Below the pieces are notes generated by a model. It was not told the origin of the DNA. It made no database searches and worked only from the letters and a program-made list of their open reading frames with translations. A stretch of DNA of 64,000 nt. It comes from Chitinophagales bacterium. Its GTDB lineage: Bacteria; Bacteroidota; Bacteroidia; Chitinophagales; Chitinophagaceae. The position numbers and the translations under genes are program-made. The stretch's first letter is position 1, and every line of letters begins with the position of its first letter. The stretch is from the NCBI GenBank assembly GCA_017303415.1, contig JAFLBJ010000001.1:1426001-1490000 (forward strand), in the 5' to 3' direction. This document shows, one piece after another, positions 35,856 to 45,500 of this stretch.

Positions 35856-36024
35856 CGAATGTTTTTTATTCCTTTATCCCATTCCCCGGTCGCCCGAAAA
35901 TTAAAGGATTTCTGGTAATCCGGTACTGGTATAAGATCATGTACGCGTATAAGGACGCAGTGGTTTTCTTTTCCTTACAGGCAGAATGAAAAAAATAAGG
36001 TCTTTTTTGAATTTTTTTCGCTGT
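35856..36024. other. Intergenic region
   Basis: About 170 bases between the DinB start and the end of the anti-sigma gene on the same strand. I see no gene or clear hairpin in it. Confidence 0.5.
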
Positions 36025-36291
36025 TTAGCTGGTGGGAGGAAGGTCTTGCAAGGTCTTTTTCAATCTTTCCCGGGTCGGGGTGGAAAGGGTATCTGAGGCG
36101 AAAATGGACTGGCTTTCTTGTTTGATCCGGGAGGTCTGTTTCTCAAATTTCTTGCAGGCTGCGCACAGGGAGGTATGTACCGATAGTTTGAGCCTGTCTG
36201 TCAGCGACAATTTTCCTTCTTCCTTTTTGGCCATGAAAAAAGTGGCTTCATGGCAGTGGATCATCATTTTATTTACCAGGGACGATTTCAT
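36025..36291 (-). CDS. Short zinc-finger anti-sigma-like protein
   Basis: An 88-aa soluble protein downstream of, and overlapping by 4 bases (ATGA), an ECF sigma factor gene. It carries a ZAS-type motif: His/Cys in MIHCHEATFF and then HTSLCAACKKFEKQ (HxxxCxxC). This is the usual zinc-binding pattern of anti-sigma factors. It lacks a transmembrane segment, so it would act in the cytoplasm, for example as a redox-sensing switch. Function is inferred from motif and gene pairing. Confidence 0.8.
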   Translation of the reverse strand: MKSSLVNKMMIHCHEATFFMAKKEEGKLSLTDRLKLSVHTSLCAACKKFEKQTSRIKQESQSIFASDTLSTPTRERLKKTLQDLPPTS

Positions 36292-36857
36292 ACCTCTCCA
36301 TTATTGAACCCTTGCTTTTCCACGCATTCGCGCATCTGAAGCCTGGCCCGGTGAATCAATACCCAATAGTTAGACGAACTAATATTTAAAACCTTACAGA
36401 TTTCATCGGAATCAAGATCTTCCAGGTATTTAAGTACAAAAACATGCTGTTGGAGGTTCTTCAGGTGGTCCTTGCACCAATTAATGATCCGGCGGATCTC
36501 TTTTTGGTCAAGCAGGGGCCATTCCCGGGGTGTGCGCTGGGGTATCCAGCCTCCTTTTTCATCAAACCACTCCTCATTTACTGAGGCGAGGTCGGGCATG
36601 CTGACGACAGAAGCCTCACGTGATTTTTTTCGAAAATGGTCAATGATTTTATTTTTCAGAATAGCGAATAACCAGTTCTTTTCTGAGGCCTCGCCTTTAT
36701 AAGATTGTAGTCCTTTGAGGCCGGAAAGAAAGGTTTCCTGTACCAGGTCTTCAGCCAGGGCAGGATCATTTAGACGGGGTAAGGCATATTGATACAACAG
36801 GTCGCCATAGTTTTCTATCCAGGTATGGGGATTAGCTTCAGCGGGATTCTGGCTCAT
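36288..36857 (-). CDS. ECF-type RNA polymerase sigma factor
   Basis: A 189-aa sigma-70 family protein. Region 2 is seen in DPALAEDLVQETFLSGLKGL and WLFAILKNKIIDHFRKKS (residues 30-82). Region 4 is FVLKYLEDLDSDEICKVLNI followed by SSNYWVLIHRARLQMRECV. The inter-domain linker (about 85-120) is longer than usual and Trp/Pro-rich. The gene overlaps that of a zinc-finger anti-sigma-like protein, so the pair is likely a stress-response switch. Its target promoters are unknown. Confidence 0.9.
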   Translation of the reverse strand: MSQNPAEANPHTWIENYGDLLYQYALPRLNDPALAEDLVQETFLSGLKGLQSYKGEASEKNWLFAILKNKIIDHFRKKSREASVVSMPDLASVNEEWFDEKGGWIPQRTPREWPLLDQKEIRRIINWCKDHLKNLQQHVFVLKYLEDLDSDEICKVLNISSSNYWVLIHRARLQMRECVEKQGFNNGEV

Positions 36858-36966
36858 TCGTGGGGCGATTTGTAGCCCTAAATATAAGGCAAACCCGCTG
36901 TGCAGGCTATATCCGATATTTGTACACTGTCAAATTACTATTATCCTTTTTTTGTAAACTATACCC

Positions 36967-37365
36967 ATGCCCCAACACCTCCACCAGATCAGCCTGCTCG
37001 TCAATGATTACGATGAAGCCATTGCCTACTACACCAACATCTTAGGCTTTGAATTAATAGAGGATACGGTACTTACCCCTGCCAAACGTTGGGTGGTGGT
37101 TAAACCATACGGCCAGAAAGGGAGCTGCCATATTCTGTTGGCAAAGGCCGCAACAGAGGAGCAGGTTAAGTTTATTGGTAATCAAAGCGGCGGAAGGGTA
37201 TTCCTGTTTCTTTATACCGATGATTTCTACCGCGACTATGACCTATACCAGAGCCGGGGCGTCGAGTTCATCAGACCTGTGGCAAAGGAACCCTATGGTA
37301 CCGTGTCGGTATTTAAAGATATGTATGGTAACCTCTGGGACCTGATACAGCCTTTGGATTATTGA
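36967..37365 (+). CDS. VOC-family (glyoxalase/dioxygenase-like) protein
   Basis: A 132-aa single-domain vicinal-oxygen-chelate protein. The two beta-alpha-beta-beta-beta modules are seen in LHQISLLVNDYDEAIAYYTN and the later FLYTDDFYRDYDLYQSRGVE. The final DMYGNLWDLIQP is the classic glyoxalase-type ending with the metal-ligand position near N-x-W-D. Substrate unknown. It is divergent from the sigma gene; the 109-base gap holds both promoters. Confidence 0.87.
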   Translation: MPQHLHQISLLVNDYDEAIAYYTNILGFELIEDTVLTPAKRWVVVKPYGQKGSCHILLAKAATEEQVKFIGNQSGGRVFLFLYTDDFYRDYDLYQSRGVEFIRPVAKEPYGTVSVFKDMYGNLWDLIQPLDY

Positions 37366-37408
37366 TGTTCGGCTGTACGGAGACTTCAAGTCTCCGTACT
37401 ATAAAATA

Positions 37409-39340
37409 CTATTCAACAACCAACACCTTACTAAACCCTCCCTCTTCATTCCCCACCAAATACATTCCCGCTTTCACTCCCGTCATCAGCACAGTATTCC
37501 ATCCTTCTGTCACTTGTTTTTTCCAGATCAGTTTTCCACTCATGTCGATGAGCGAGATCTGTTGAGACCTGTCGGATTGTAGTTTCAGTGCCTCATTGGC
37601 GTGAATGGGATTTGTTAGCAAAACAAGCCCGATTTGATTTTTTGTAAAATAAATACTCCGTGTCTCCGATAAACTATGACTTCCATCCAGGTCAACCTGT
37701 TGAAGCCGGTAATAGTTCATGCCTTTTATTGGGAGGATATGTGTGTAGGAATAATTTGAAGTGCCAGCACTGTTTCCAGCAGCATTCACCCGTCCGATGT
37801 TTTCCCACTGACGTCCGTCCTTACTATATTCAATTAAGAAATGACTCGTGTTGCGTTCTTGTTGTGTTGACCAGTTAAGCTGCACCCTTTCACCCTGTTT
37901 GATGGCCGTGAATTGTCCCCATTGTAGGGGCAACAGAAAGAAGCCGGAGTTCTGGGCTACAAAATTGGAAGCGGAACCTGTCAAGGCGAAATTGTTCAGG
38001 GTGCCGCTGTTATTATTTTTCAGGTCTAGCAGGGAAAGGATACCTGTATTCGTTCCAGCCGTCAACCCCTGATTAAAGGTATAATAAGCCACCAGGTTGG
38101 ATGTGGTGGGGTCGATCTCACTGTTTTTATTTGCCTGAATGTCGGCCTGGCTGCGTACAACATTCCAGATACGGAGTTCATCGATCGTGCCATTGAAGTA
38201 TTGCATGTTGGTCTGTAATTGACCCAACGTGATACGGGGAGGTGCGGAGCGTAAGCCTGTGCCACCTGTACCTGAGGCTTCAAGGGTACCATTGATATAA
38301 AGCCGCATGGCCCCTGTACTCTGTTGCCAGCTCACAGCCACATGAAACCAACCACCTGTATTGATATCGGTCAATGAATGGATGGTTACATCCGGGTTGC
38401 CAATGCCAAAAGCCAGTTTTGATCCGGTAAGGGCTGTTCCAAAATCTGTTGTACCCCCACCTACCTCTGCATCCACGATCCCATTTCCACCATACCATTG
38501 TGTGCCGGTAGTACCCGGACCTGTCGAACTGGTGCTTACCCAAAATTCCATCGTGAAATCACTACTGATCACCTGGGGAATGACCACGTTGTCATTTGAT
38601 CCATCAAATTTCAAGGCATTAGCCGAAAACTGAATGGGCGAAGCTACCCAGGCCGGGCTATTGGTCAATGTTCCTCCAAGTCCGCTAAAGTTGGTACTGA
38701 AATTCGCAGCGCTTGTCCCACTGCCTTCATTCATTTTATAATAGGCTACAAGACCGCTGGCAGTGGCGGAAAGGTCTTTATCGAACATATAGATTTTGAT
38801 CTCCGTTAGGGTGCGCGCTGAATTCCAGATACGCATATCATCCAGATATCCACTCAAATACTGGGAAGAGGTTACCCGGCCTCCCAACCGAAGTGGCTGT
38901 GTATTGGCGGTTAGTGTCGCAGGTTGGCTTCCGGCCGAATAACTACTGGTCCCATTCAGATAACAGGTAACCGTGGTTCCATTTTTTATCAGGGAAATAT
39001 GCGACCATTGGTTTAGCGGGGTAACGAGTCCGGTATTGGTCCAGGACCAATCTGAACCTGCTCCATTTGCACTCAGGGCATAGCGGATGGTTCCATCAGG
39101 AAATCGCGCGATCTCATAGCTCGATTCTTTGTTGATGATGATGCCACCCTCTGTGCCAGAGGATCCCGTGCCGGTGGGATAGATCCAGGTTTCAATGGTA
39201 AAGTTGCTGCTAAGATCGATGGCATTGTTGTCTGCGATTTCTATATAATCATTCGTTCCATCAAAATTGACTGCGTTGTTGGTTTGCGCCTGTACATGAA
39301 TGGAAATAAAACAAAGAACGGCGAGTAAAGATCTTTTCAT
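37409..39340 (-). CDS. LamG-domain protein with T9SS sorting domain
   Basis: A 643-aa secreted protein. After the signal peptide MKRSLLAVLCFISIHVQAQ come two LamG/concanavalin-like domains: residues about 25-210 (VNFDGTNDYIEIADN, FTIETWIYP) and about 235-425 (LKFDGSNDNVVIP, FTMEFWVSTS), each ending in DDMRIWN/DELRIWN-type strands. A fibronectin-like stretch follows (VQLNWSTQQERNTSHFLIEY). The last 80 residues are a type A T9SS C-terminal domain (LIDMSGKLIWKKQV, GMYLVGNEEGGFSKVLVVE). It should be exported through the type IX system to the surface, where it may bind carbohydrate or adhere. No catalytic domain is seen. Confidence 0.9.
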   Translation of the reverse strand: MKRSLLAVLCFISIHVQAQTNNAVNFDGTNDYIEIADNNAIDLSSNFTIETWIYPTGTGSSGTEGGIIINKESSYEIARFPDGTIRYALSANGAGSDWSWTNTGLVTPLNQWSHISLIKNGTTVTCYLNGTSSYSAGSQPATLTANTQPLRLGGRVTSSQYLSGYLDDMRIWNSARTLTEIKIYMFDKDLSATASGLVAYYKMNEGSGTSAANFSTNFSGLGGTLTNSPAWVASPIQFSANALKFDGSNDNVVIPQVISSDFTMEFWVSTSSTGPGTTGTQWYGGNGIVDAEVGGGTTDFGTALTGSKLAFGIGNPDVTIHSLTDINTGGWFHVAVSWQQSTGAMRLYINGTLEASGTGGTGLRSAPPRITLGQLQTNMQYFNGTIDELRIWNVVRSQADIQANKNSEIDPTTSNLVAYYTFNQGLTAGTNTGILSLLDLKNNNSGTLNNFALTGSASNFVAQNSGFFLLPLQWGQFTAIKQGERVQLNWSTQQERNTSHFLIEYSKDGRQWENIGRVNAAGNSAGTSNYSYTHILPIKGMNYYRLQQVDLDGSHSLSETRSIYFTKNQIGLVLLTNPIHANEALKLQSDRSQQISLIDMSGKLIWKKQVTEGWNTVLMTGVKAGMYLVGNEEGGFSKVLVVE

Positions 39341-39638
39341 CTTTGGTTGCTGATTTGGGTTAGTGATTACGTAACGTGGTTGGCTAAACTATGATGCACA
39401 AACGAGACAGAACCATTAATATTTTCTACAGGTAAAGGATTAATGTGAATATCAATTTAATTTAAGTGTATTCACCTATGCGTGCTCTGGATAGAATAAG
39501 TAAGAAGAATGTTTTTCTTTGTGTCCTTCGTGCCTTCTTTGTGTTCTTCGTGTCCTCCTACGCAAGTCTGGCGTAGGAGGACACGAAGGACACAAAGGGG
39601 GCACGAAGGACACAAAGGCGGGCACAAAGGATTCCCCC
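39341..39638. other. Intergenic region holding a large palindrome
   Basis: Divergent gap between the LamG gene and recG. Apart from the palindrome at 39517-39617 and the recG promoter box it holds no gene. Frames read through the palindrome on either strand give similar Cys/Leu-rich and Gly/His-rich peptides, which are artefacts of the repeat. Confidence 0.7.
39517..39617. repeat. 47-bp-arm palindrome of ctttgtgtccttcgtg units
   Basis: The left arm 39517-39563 and right arm 39571-39617 are complementary at 44 of 47 positions with a 7-base loop (aagtctg). Each arm itself contains two tandem copies of a ctttgtg(t)ccttcgtg-like unit. Another partial run (cacgaagg, cacaaagg) continues to 39630. 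It forms the upstream edge of recG, ending 22 nt before the promoter box. Confidence 0.9.
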
Positions 39639-39646
39639 TATTTTTG
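39639..39646 (+). promoter_or_regulatory. -7 promoter box of recG
   Basis: TATTTTTG fits TAnnTTTG exactly and is followed by cagaaatag. It sets the transcript start near 39652, so translation must begin after this and the reading frame through the palindrome upstream is not translated. Confidence 0.6.
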
Positions 39647-39662
39647 CAGAAATAGTCATACA

Positions 39663-41774
39663 ATTTCCACCAACACCGACATATTATCCTCTCCCATCGA
39701 ATTCCTCAAAGGTGTAGGCCCCCAAAAAGGGGACCTGCTCAAAAAGGAGCTCGGTATTTACACTTTTGGCGACCTGCTGGAGCATTATCCCCTGCGGCAT
39801 ATAGATAAAACCAAAGTGGTAGCCATCAAGGACCTGGTACCTGCCATGGAATTTGTACAGGTAAAAGGCAAACTGTTGCTGGTAGATATGGTAGGGGATA
39901 AGCGTAGCAAACGGATGGTGGCGCAACTCCGCGATGAGACCGACTATCTCGAGCTGACCTGGTTTCAGGGTATTACCTATATCCAGAAATACCTGGAAAT
40001 AGGCAAGACCTATCTCGTGTATGGACGGTTGAGTTTCTTCCAGGGTAAACCACAAATTGTACACCCCGAAATGGAGGTTTACACGGGGGAGGGTGACCAG
40101 GTAAAATCCTATCTGGAACCGGTTTATCCGAGTACGGAAAAATTAAAGACCCGCAACCTGGGAGGTCGGCAGCTTGGAAAACTAACAGCTCAGGTCATTC
40201 AGATGATCCGGGAAGAATATTTTCCGGAAAACCTGCCGGCCCAATTAGTGGAAAAACTAAAACTGATCGGCCGATTTCGCGCCCAGACCCAGGTCCATTT
40301 TCCCGATAACCCGGCCTCCTATAACCTGGCGATCCAACGGATCAAGTTTGAAGAACTTTTCATGGCGCAGATCCGCTGGGGAATGATCCGTGCCGGAAGA
40401 CACCGGCACTCCAAAGGGGTGGTGTTTGAAAAAGTAGGCGATCTTTTCAATGGCTTTTATAATAACCACTTGCCTTTCCCACTCACCAATGCGCAAAAAA
40501 GAGTGATCCGTGAGATCCGCACCGATACGGCGAAGGGTCACCAGATGAACCGCCTTTTGCAGGGAGATGTGGGAAGTGGCAAGACCATCGTGGCTTTACT
40601 CATCATGTTACTGGCGGCTGACAACGGCTACCAAAGCTGTTTGATGGCCCCCACGGAGATACTCGCCCGGCAGCATTTGCAGAATTTACAGGAGCTGGTC
40701 AAAGAACTTCCTGTGGGAATAGAGTTATTGACAGGCTCCACCAAAAAAGCGGAACGTAACCGGATACTGGCTTCCATCGCGGATGGTACAACGCATATAT
40801 TGATCGGTACGCATGCCGTTATTGAAGAAGCGGTACAATTCAGCAACCTGGGTCTCGCCATCATTGACGAACAACACCGGTTTGGTGTGGCTCAGCGGGC
40901 CCGGTTATGGGAGAAAGGCGATACGCCGCCCCATGTACTCGTCATGACCGCCACCCCGATACCCCGCACCCTGGCGATGACCGCTTATGGCGATCTTGAT
41001 TATAGCGTGATCAATGAAATGCCCCCCGGTCGGCAACCCATCATTACACATCACCGTTTTGAAGATGCACGGCCAGCCGTCATGGATTTTATCAAAGCAG
41101 AGATAGCCAAAGGCCGGCAAGCCTATATCATATTTCCCCTGATTGAGGAAAGTCCAAAACTCGACCTGGAGAACCTGATGAAGGGGTATGAAAATGTAAA
41201 AGCCTATTTCCCGGAACCCAAATACTGGATCAGCATGGTCCATGGCCGGCAACCGGCTGTGCAAAAGCAACAGAACATGCATCGTTTTGTTACGGGCGAT
41301 ACGCAAATCATGGTTTCCACCACGGTGATCGAAGTGGGGGTGAATGTGCCCAACGCATCGGTGATGGTGATCGAAAGCGCGGAACGGTTTGGGCTTTCTC
41401 AATTGCACCAGCTTCGGGGAAGGGTAGGACGGGGGTCGGAAAAAAGCTATTGTATCCTGATCACCGGAAAATCCATCGGCCGCGATACCCGCGAACGGAT
41501 GGAAATCATGACCAGTACCAATGATGGCTTTGTGATCGCCGAAAAGGACCTGGATCTGAGAGGGCCCGGGGATATTGAAGGAACCCGGCAAAGCGGTGAA
41601 TTAAACTTTAAGCTGGCGAATATAGTCCAAGACCGGGCCTTGCTGGAAACAGCCAGAAATCTGGCCATGTCCATCCTGGAAAAGGACCCGGAACTGAATT
41701 CGGCCGAAAATTTGATGATAAAGAGATACTTGCAGTCGCAAAAACGCAAAACGGCCTGGAGCCGTATATCTTAA
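39663..41774 (+). CDS. recG: ATP-dependent DNA helicase RecG (non-standard start)
   Basis: RecG reverses stalled replication forks and acts on branched DNA. The wedge/OB domain lies at about residues 60-160 (FVQVKGKLLLVDMVGDKRSK). The SF2 motor has Walker A LLQGDVGSGKTIVALL, DEQH in LAIIDEQHRFGV, MTATPIPRTLAMTAYG, and motif VI QLHQLRGRVGRGSEKSYC. The C-terminus matches the family. No ATG, GTG or TTG occurs in frame between the promoter box and SSPIEFLKGVGPQKG, which must be near the N-terminus. ATT 39663 gives a 703-aa product of normal length; ATA 39681 is an alternative. Longer versions starting upstream translate the palindrome and are rejected. As for mnmE, a rare start codon or an assembly error remain possible. 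Confidence 0.92.
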   Translation: MSTNTDILSSPIEFLKGVGPQKGDLLKKELGIYTFGDLLEHYPLRHIDKTKVVAIKDLVPAMEFVQVKGKLLLVDMVGDKRSKRMVAQLRDETDYLELTWFQGITYIQKYLEIGKTYLVYGRLSFFQGKPQIVHPEMEVYTGEGDQVKSYLEPVYPSTEKLKTRNLGGRQLGKLTAQVIQMIREEYFPENLPAQLVEKLKLIGRFRAQTQVHFPDNPASYNLAIQRIKFEELFMAQIRWGMIRAGRHRHSKGVVFEKVGDLFNGFYNNHLPFPLTNAQKRVIREIRTDTAKGHQMNRLLQGDVGSGKTIVALLIMLLAADNGYQSCLMAPTEILARQHLQNLQELVKELPVGIELLTGSTKKAERNRILASIADGTTHILIGTHAVIEEAVQFSNLGLAIIDEQHRFGVAQRARLWEKGDTPPHVLVMTATPIPRTLAMTAYGDLDYSVINEMPPGRQPIITHHRFEDARPAVMDFIKAEIAKGRQAYIIFPLIEESPKLDLENLMKGYENVKAYFPEPKYWISMVHGRQPAVQKQQNMHRFVTGDTQIMVSTTVIEVGVNVPNASVMVIESAERFGLSQLHQLRGRVGRGSEKSYCILITGKSIGRDTRERMEIMTSTNDGFVIAEKDLDLRGPGDIEGTRQSGELNFKLANIVQDRALLETARNLAMSILEKDPELNSAENLMIKRYLQSQKRKTAWSRIS

Positions 41775-41812
41775 CAGAAGATTTGAACTTTTGTGCCTGT
41801 TTTGAGTTAAAT

Positions 41813-41824
41813 TACTTTAAAGTA
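41813..41824. promoter_or_regulatory. Palindrome before the PKD/type B T9SS gene
   Basis: tactttaaagta is a perfect 12-base palindrome 6 nt before the TTG start at 41831. It could be part of a promoter or an operator; there is no further support. Confidence 0.25.
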
Positions 41825-41830
41825 CCACGC

Positions 41831-44800
41831 TTGAACCGCTTAACCTATACGATCCTTCTGCTTGCCCTATTTTCCGTATCCGAGGCCCAAACCGGGACCA
41901 TTGAATTCGTGGAAAACAAGGGACAATGGGATAGCCGGGTCAGGTTCATGGGCGATTTTCCCGCCGGGGCTTTTTTTATCCGCGACCAGGGTTTTACCGT
42001 TCTCCAATACAATGTGCAGGATTATGAAAACATGACGGACCGAATGCATGGTCATTCGGACGAGATGGTGGGTGGTCGACGTCCAACCATCAATGACCCC
42101 TTTCACCTGCGCGGCCACTCCTATAATGTCAATTTTCTGGGTACTGCCAAATCACCTCGCATAGTCCCGGATAAAGCACTACCTACCTACAACAACTATA
42201 TACTCGGTAATGACCCCGCCAAATGGGCCGGGGAATGTAAGATCTACCAGGGTATCACGATCGAGGAACTCTACCCGGGTATTGACCTGCGGTATTATAC
42301 CCAGGATGGTTTCCTGAAATATGACCTCATTGTAAAACCCGGAGCCGATATCAGTCGCATTGCAATGAAATATGAAGGGGCCGATAAACTGGAGGTCCGC
42401 AACAAAGAATTACTGATCTCTACTTCGGTAGGTCTGCACAAAGAACTCGATCCCTTTACCTATCAATATGTGAATGGAGCCCGTAGTCGTGTCAATGCCA
42501 AATTTGTATTGAAAGGAGATGAGGTAAGGTTTGACATAAAGAATTATGATAAGACGCAAACCCTGATCATCGACCCCACGCGTATATTCTGTTCTTTCTC
42601 TGGTAGCACCGCTTCCAACTGGGGTTTTACTGCCACCTATGATGCAGGCGGAAATTTTTATGGAGGCGGATTTGTATTTAATTCAGGGTTCCCTGTTTCA
42701 CCGGGTGCCTTTGATGTTACCTACAATGGAGGCAGTGGAAATCAACCTCTCGATATCGCCATCATCAAATTATCTCCCAATGGGGCCAACCGCATCTACG
42801 CCACCTATATTGGTGGTTTGGGAAATGAACAACCCCACAGTCTGATCGTGGATGGCGCGGGCAATCTGGTTATTGCCGGACGATCCAATTCCGGTGATTA
42901 TCCGGGGACGGGGCTCAATGGTGGGTTGATTGGATCAGGGGGTGATTTTGATATCATTGTTACCAAACTCAATGCCGCCGGTTCTGCGCTCATCGGATCC
43001 AAACGGATCGGAGGCTCAGCCGATGATGGCGTGAACATATCGGCCACGCGCTCGGAGAATTTACTGCAACAGAACTATGGCGATGATGGAAGAAGCGAAG
43101 TGGTTTTGGATGCTGCCGGTTTTGTATATGTGGTTTCTTCCACCCGGTCAATGGGATCAAGTACAGCCACGCAGAATTTTCCAGCCACACCTGGTGCCTT
43201 TCAAACAACAGCAGGGGGTGGCAGACAGGATGGAGTAGTATTGAAATTTGATCCCAATATTTCTGCATTACAATTTGCCAGCTATCTGGGAGGAGCCCAG
43301 GAAGATGCCTGTTATGTACTGGCATTAGGTCCCGGAAACAATATTTATGTCGCAGGCGGTACCCGTAGCCCCGAATCCAGTTTTCCGGGCAATAAAGCAG
43401 GGACCATCCATCCTACATTTCAAGGCGATATTGATGGGTTTGTTTCCATCGTTTCAAATGATGGGTCCGCCATCCTGCGTACAACCTATCTGGGTACATC
43501 GGCAATCGACCAGGTCTATGGTATTCAATTTGACAACAGCGGTTTTCCTTATGTCATGGGACAGACCGGAGGCAACTGGCCGATCACATCCAATGTTGGA
43601 TATAGTGTAGCCGGCGCGCCTCAGTTCATTGCCAAACTTCAACCCGATCTGTCGGCATACGTGTATTCCACCCGGTTTGGTAAGCCTGCTGCGATTCCCA
43701 ATATTTCTCCTGTGGCATTTCTGGTAGATAATTGTGAAAACGTGTATGTATCCGGTTGGGGTGGGGTGATCTCTGCCTTTCCTTCCTCCGGAACCTTCAA
43801 TATGCCGACCACTCCCGATGCCTTTAAAAGCCAGGGAGACCCGATGGGCGACTTTTACTTTTTTGTGTTGCAAAAAAATGCAGCCACCATGTTATATGGT
43901 AGCTTCTATGGGCAACAAGGTGGTGCCTATCCTGATCACGTGGATGGTGGCACCAGCCGCTTCGACCGGCAAGGGGTCATCTACCAGGCCATGTGTGCCA
44001 ACTGCGGTGGTGGTACTTTCCCGGTATCACCAGGTGTATGGGGACCCGCCAACCTGGCCACAGCTTCAGGCAATGGAGGGTGTAACCTCGCCATGCTCAA
44101 AATGAATTTTAATTTTTCCGGTGTGGATGCAGGCCCTCAGTCCTCCATCAATGGCGTAATTCGCGATACGGCAGGCTGTGTACCATTGACAGTGGACTTT
44201 ACCGATACGGTCGCCAATGCCGTGACCTATATCTGGAATTTTGGTGATGGTTCACCGGATGTCACAACGACCATACCTTCTACGGCACATACCTATAATA
44301 CGACCGGGTTGTTCCGTGTACGATTGATCGCCGAAGACTCCAATACCTGTAACATCAGAGATACGGCCTATCTGAATATCCGGGTAGGTGATCTGGAGGC
44401 TGACCTGGATTTCAACCCTGTCAAACTTGATCCTTGTGATTCGCTGAAATACCGTTTTGATAATCTATCGATCGCGCCAGGCGCACTGCCTTTCTCTTCA
44501 AAAGCATTTCGCTGGGACTTTGGCGATGGTACGATCATTGACTCGGTAGGGTTTGGACCGGTATTTCATAATTACGCCAATCCGGGAACTTATATCATCA
44601 AATTACTCTTGCTGGATACGGGATATTGTAATTCACCCGACAGCGCCGTTCGAGGTATCAGCATTGCCCCCAATGTGGAAGCCCAGTTTGAGACACCCGC
44701 TACCGGATGTGTGCCCTATCTTGCCAGCTTTACAAATACCTCGATCGCCGGACAATCCTTCGAATGGGATTTTGGTGATGGAGCCACCTCTACTTTGCAG

Positions 44801-45442
44801 AACCCGACACATCTTTATACAAATGCCGGAACCTATACCATTCGCCTGATCGCGATCGATCCCAATACCTGTAATATCCGCGATACGATATTTAAGTCCA
44901 TTACGGTATTTAATAATCCGGTATCTAATTTCACTACGGCCCCCATTCCGCCCATTGAGAATACGCCTACCACATTCACCAACCTTGCTTCATCAGATGC
45001 GGTGAGTTTCAAATGGCTCTTTGGTGACGGGGATAGCCTGGTGACCACTTCAAGACTGGCCGTGCTTCACCAATATGTAGCCACCGGCACCTACAATGCC
45101 TGTCTGATTGCGATCAACAGTAACGGTTGTGCCGATACGCTCTGCCAGCCCGTAGAAGCCATTGTATTGGCCCAGGTGGATGTACCCAATGCCTTTACGC
45201 CGAACAGTAACGATATAAATAATAAGATCCTGGTACGTGGTTTTGGTATTGTTAAAATGAAATTCTCGATCTATAACCGTTGGGGGCAGAAAGTATTTGA
45301 ATCCAGCTCGCTTACCACAGGGTGGGATGGCCGGTTCAAAGGAGTATTACAACCCATGGATGTGTACGCCTATACCCTCGATGTGGAATTTTTTGACGGG
45401 ACCAGGACAACCAAAAAGGGTGATATTACGTTGATTCGTTAG
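41831..45442 (+). CDS. PKD-repeat protein with type B T9SS/gliding C-terminal domain
   Basis: A 1203-aa surface protein. The start is TTG 41831, giving the signal peptide MNRLTYTILLLALFSVSEAQ; an earlier TTG at 41783 adds a non-signal stretch. The N-terminal domain (FVENKGQWDSRVRFMGDFPA) and the following beta-propeller-like SBBP repeats (IYATYIGGLGNEQPHSLIVD, LQFASYLGGAQEDACY) reach about residue 760. PKD-type domains then appear, e.g. YIWNFGDGSPDV, FRWDFGDGTIID, FEWDFGDGATST and FKWLFGDGDSL. The C-terminal CHU_C/gliding domain reads PNAFTPNSNDINNKILV ... FSIYNRWGQKVFES ... GWDGRFKG, ending DITLIR. It lies 58 nt upstream of a PorP/SprF gene, its usual secretion partner. Confidence 0.92.
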   Translation: MNRLTYTILLLALFSVSEAQTGTIEFVENKGQWDSRVRFMGDFPAGAFFIRDQGFTVLQYNVQDYENMTDRMHGHSDEMVGGRRPTINDPFHLRGHSYNVNFLGTAKSPRIVPDKALPTYNNYILGNDPAKWAGECKIYQGITIEELYPGIDLRYYTQDGFLKYDLIVKPGADISRIAMKYEGADKLEVRNKELLISTSVGLHKELDPFTYQYVNGARSRVNAKFVLKGDEVRFDIKNYDKTQTLIIDPTRIFCSFSGSTASNWGFTATYDAGGNFYGGGFVFNSGFPVSPGAFDVTYNGGSGNQPLDIAIIKLSPNGANRIYATYIGGLGNEQPHSLIVDGAGNLVIAGRSNSGDYPGTGLNGGLIGSGGDFDIIVTKLNAAGSALIGSKRIGGSADDGVNISATRSENLLQQNYGDDGRSEVVLDAAGFVYVVSSTRSMGSSTATQNFPATPGAFQTTAGGGRQDGVVLKFDPNISALQFASYLGGAQEDACYVLALGPGNNIYVAGGTRSPESSFPGNKAGTIHPTFQGDIDGFVSIVSNDGSAILRTTYLGTSAIDQVYGIQFDNSGFPYVMGQTGGNWPITSNVGYSVAGAPQFIAKLQPDLSAYVYSTRFGKPAAIPNISPVAFLVDNCENVYVSGWGGVISAFPSSGTFNMPTTPDAFKSQGDPMGDFYFFVLQKNAATMLYGSFYGQQGGAYPDHVDGGTSRFDRQGVIYQAMCANCGGGTFPVSPGVWGPANLATASGNGGCNLAMLKMNFNFSGVDAGPQSSINGVIRDTAGCVPLTVDFTDTVANAVTYIWNFGDGSPDVTTTIPSTAHTYNTTGLFRVRLIAEDSNTCNIRDTAYLNIRVGDLEADLDFNPVKLDPCDSLKYRFDNLSIAPGALPFSSKAFRWDFGDGTIIDSVGFGPVFHNYANPGTYIIKLLLLDTGYCNSPDSAVRGISIAPNVEAQFETPATGCVPYLASFTNTSIAGQSFEWDFGDGATSTLQNPTHLYTNAGTYTIRLIAIDPNTCNIRDTIFKSITVFNNPVSNFTTAPIPPIENTPTTFTNLASSDAVSFKWLFGDGDSLVTTSRLAVLHQYVATGTYNACLIAINSNGCADTLCQPVEAIVLAQVDVPNAFTPNSNDINNKILVRGFGIVKMKFSIYNRWGQKVFESSSLTTGWDGRFKGVLQPMDVYAYTLDVEFFDGTRTTKKGDITLIR

Positions 45443-45500
45443 GACACGAATGGCACGAATTGGGAGGTTTGAAAATTTGAAAATGGTTGGTAAATTATAA

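Noticed and set aside
39519-39662. recG N-terminal extension beginning MCPSCLLCVLRVLL
   Set aside because: It translates the palindrome and lies upstream of the promoter box; similar peptides arise on the opposite strand from the same repeat.
40905-41591. 228-codon antisense frame inside recG
   Set aside because: Opposite strand of helicase motifs; no motif of its own.
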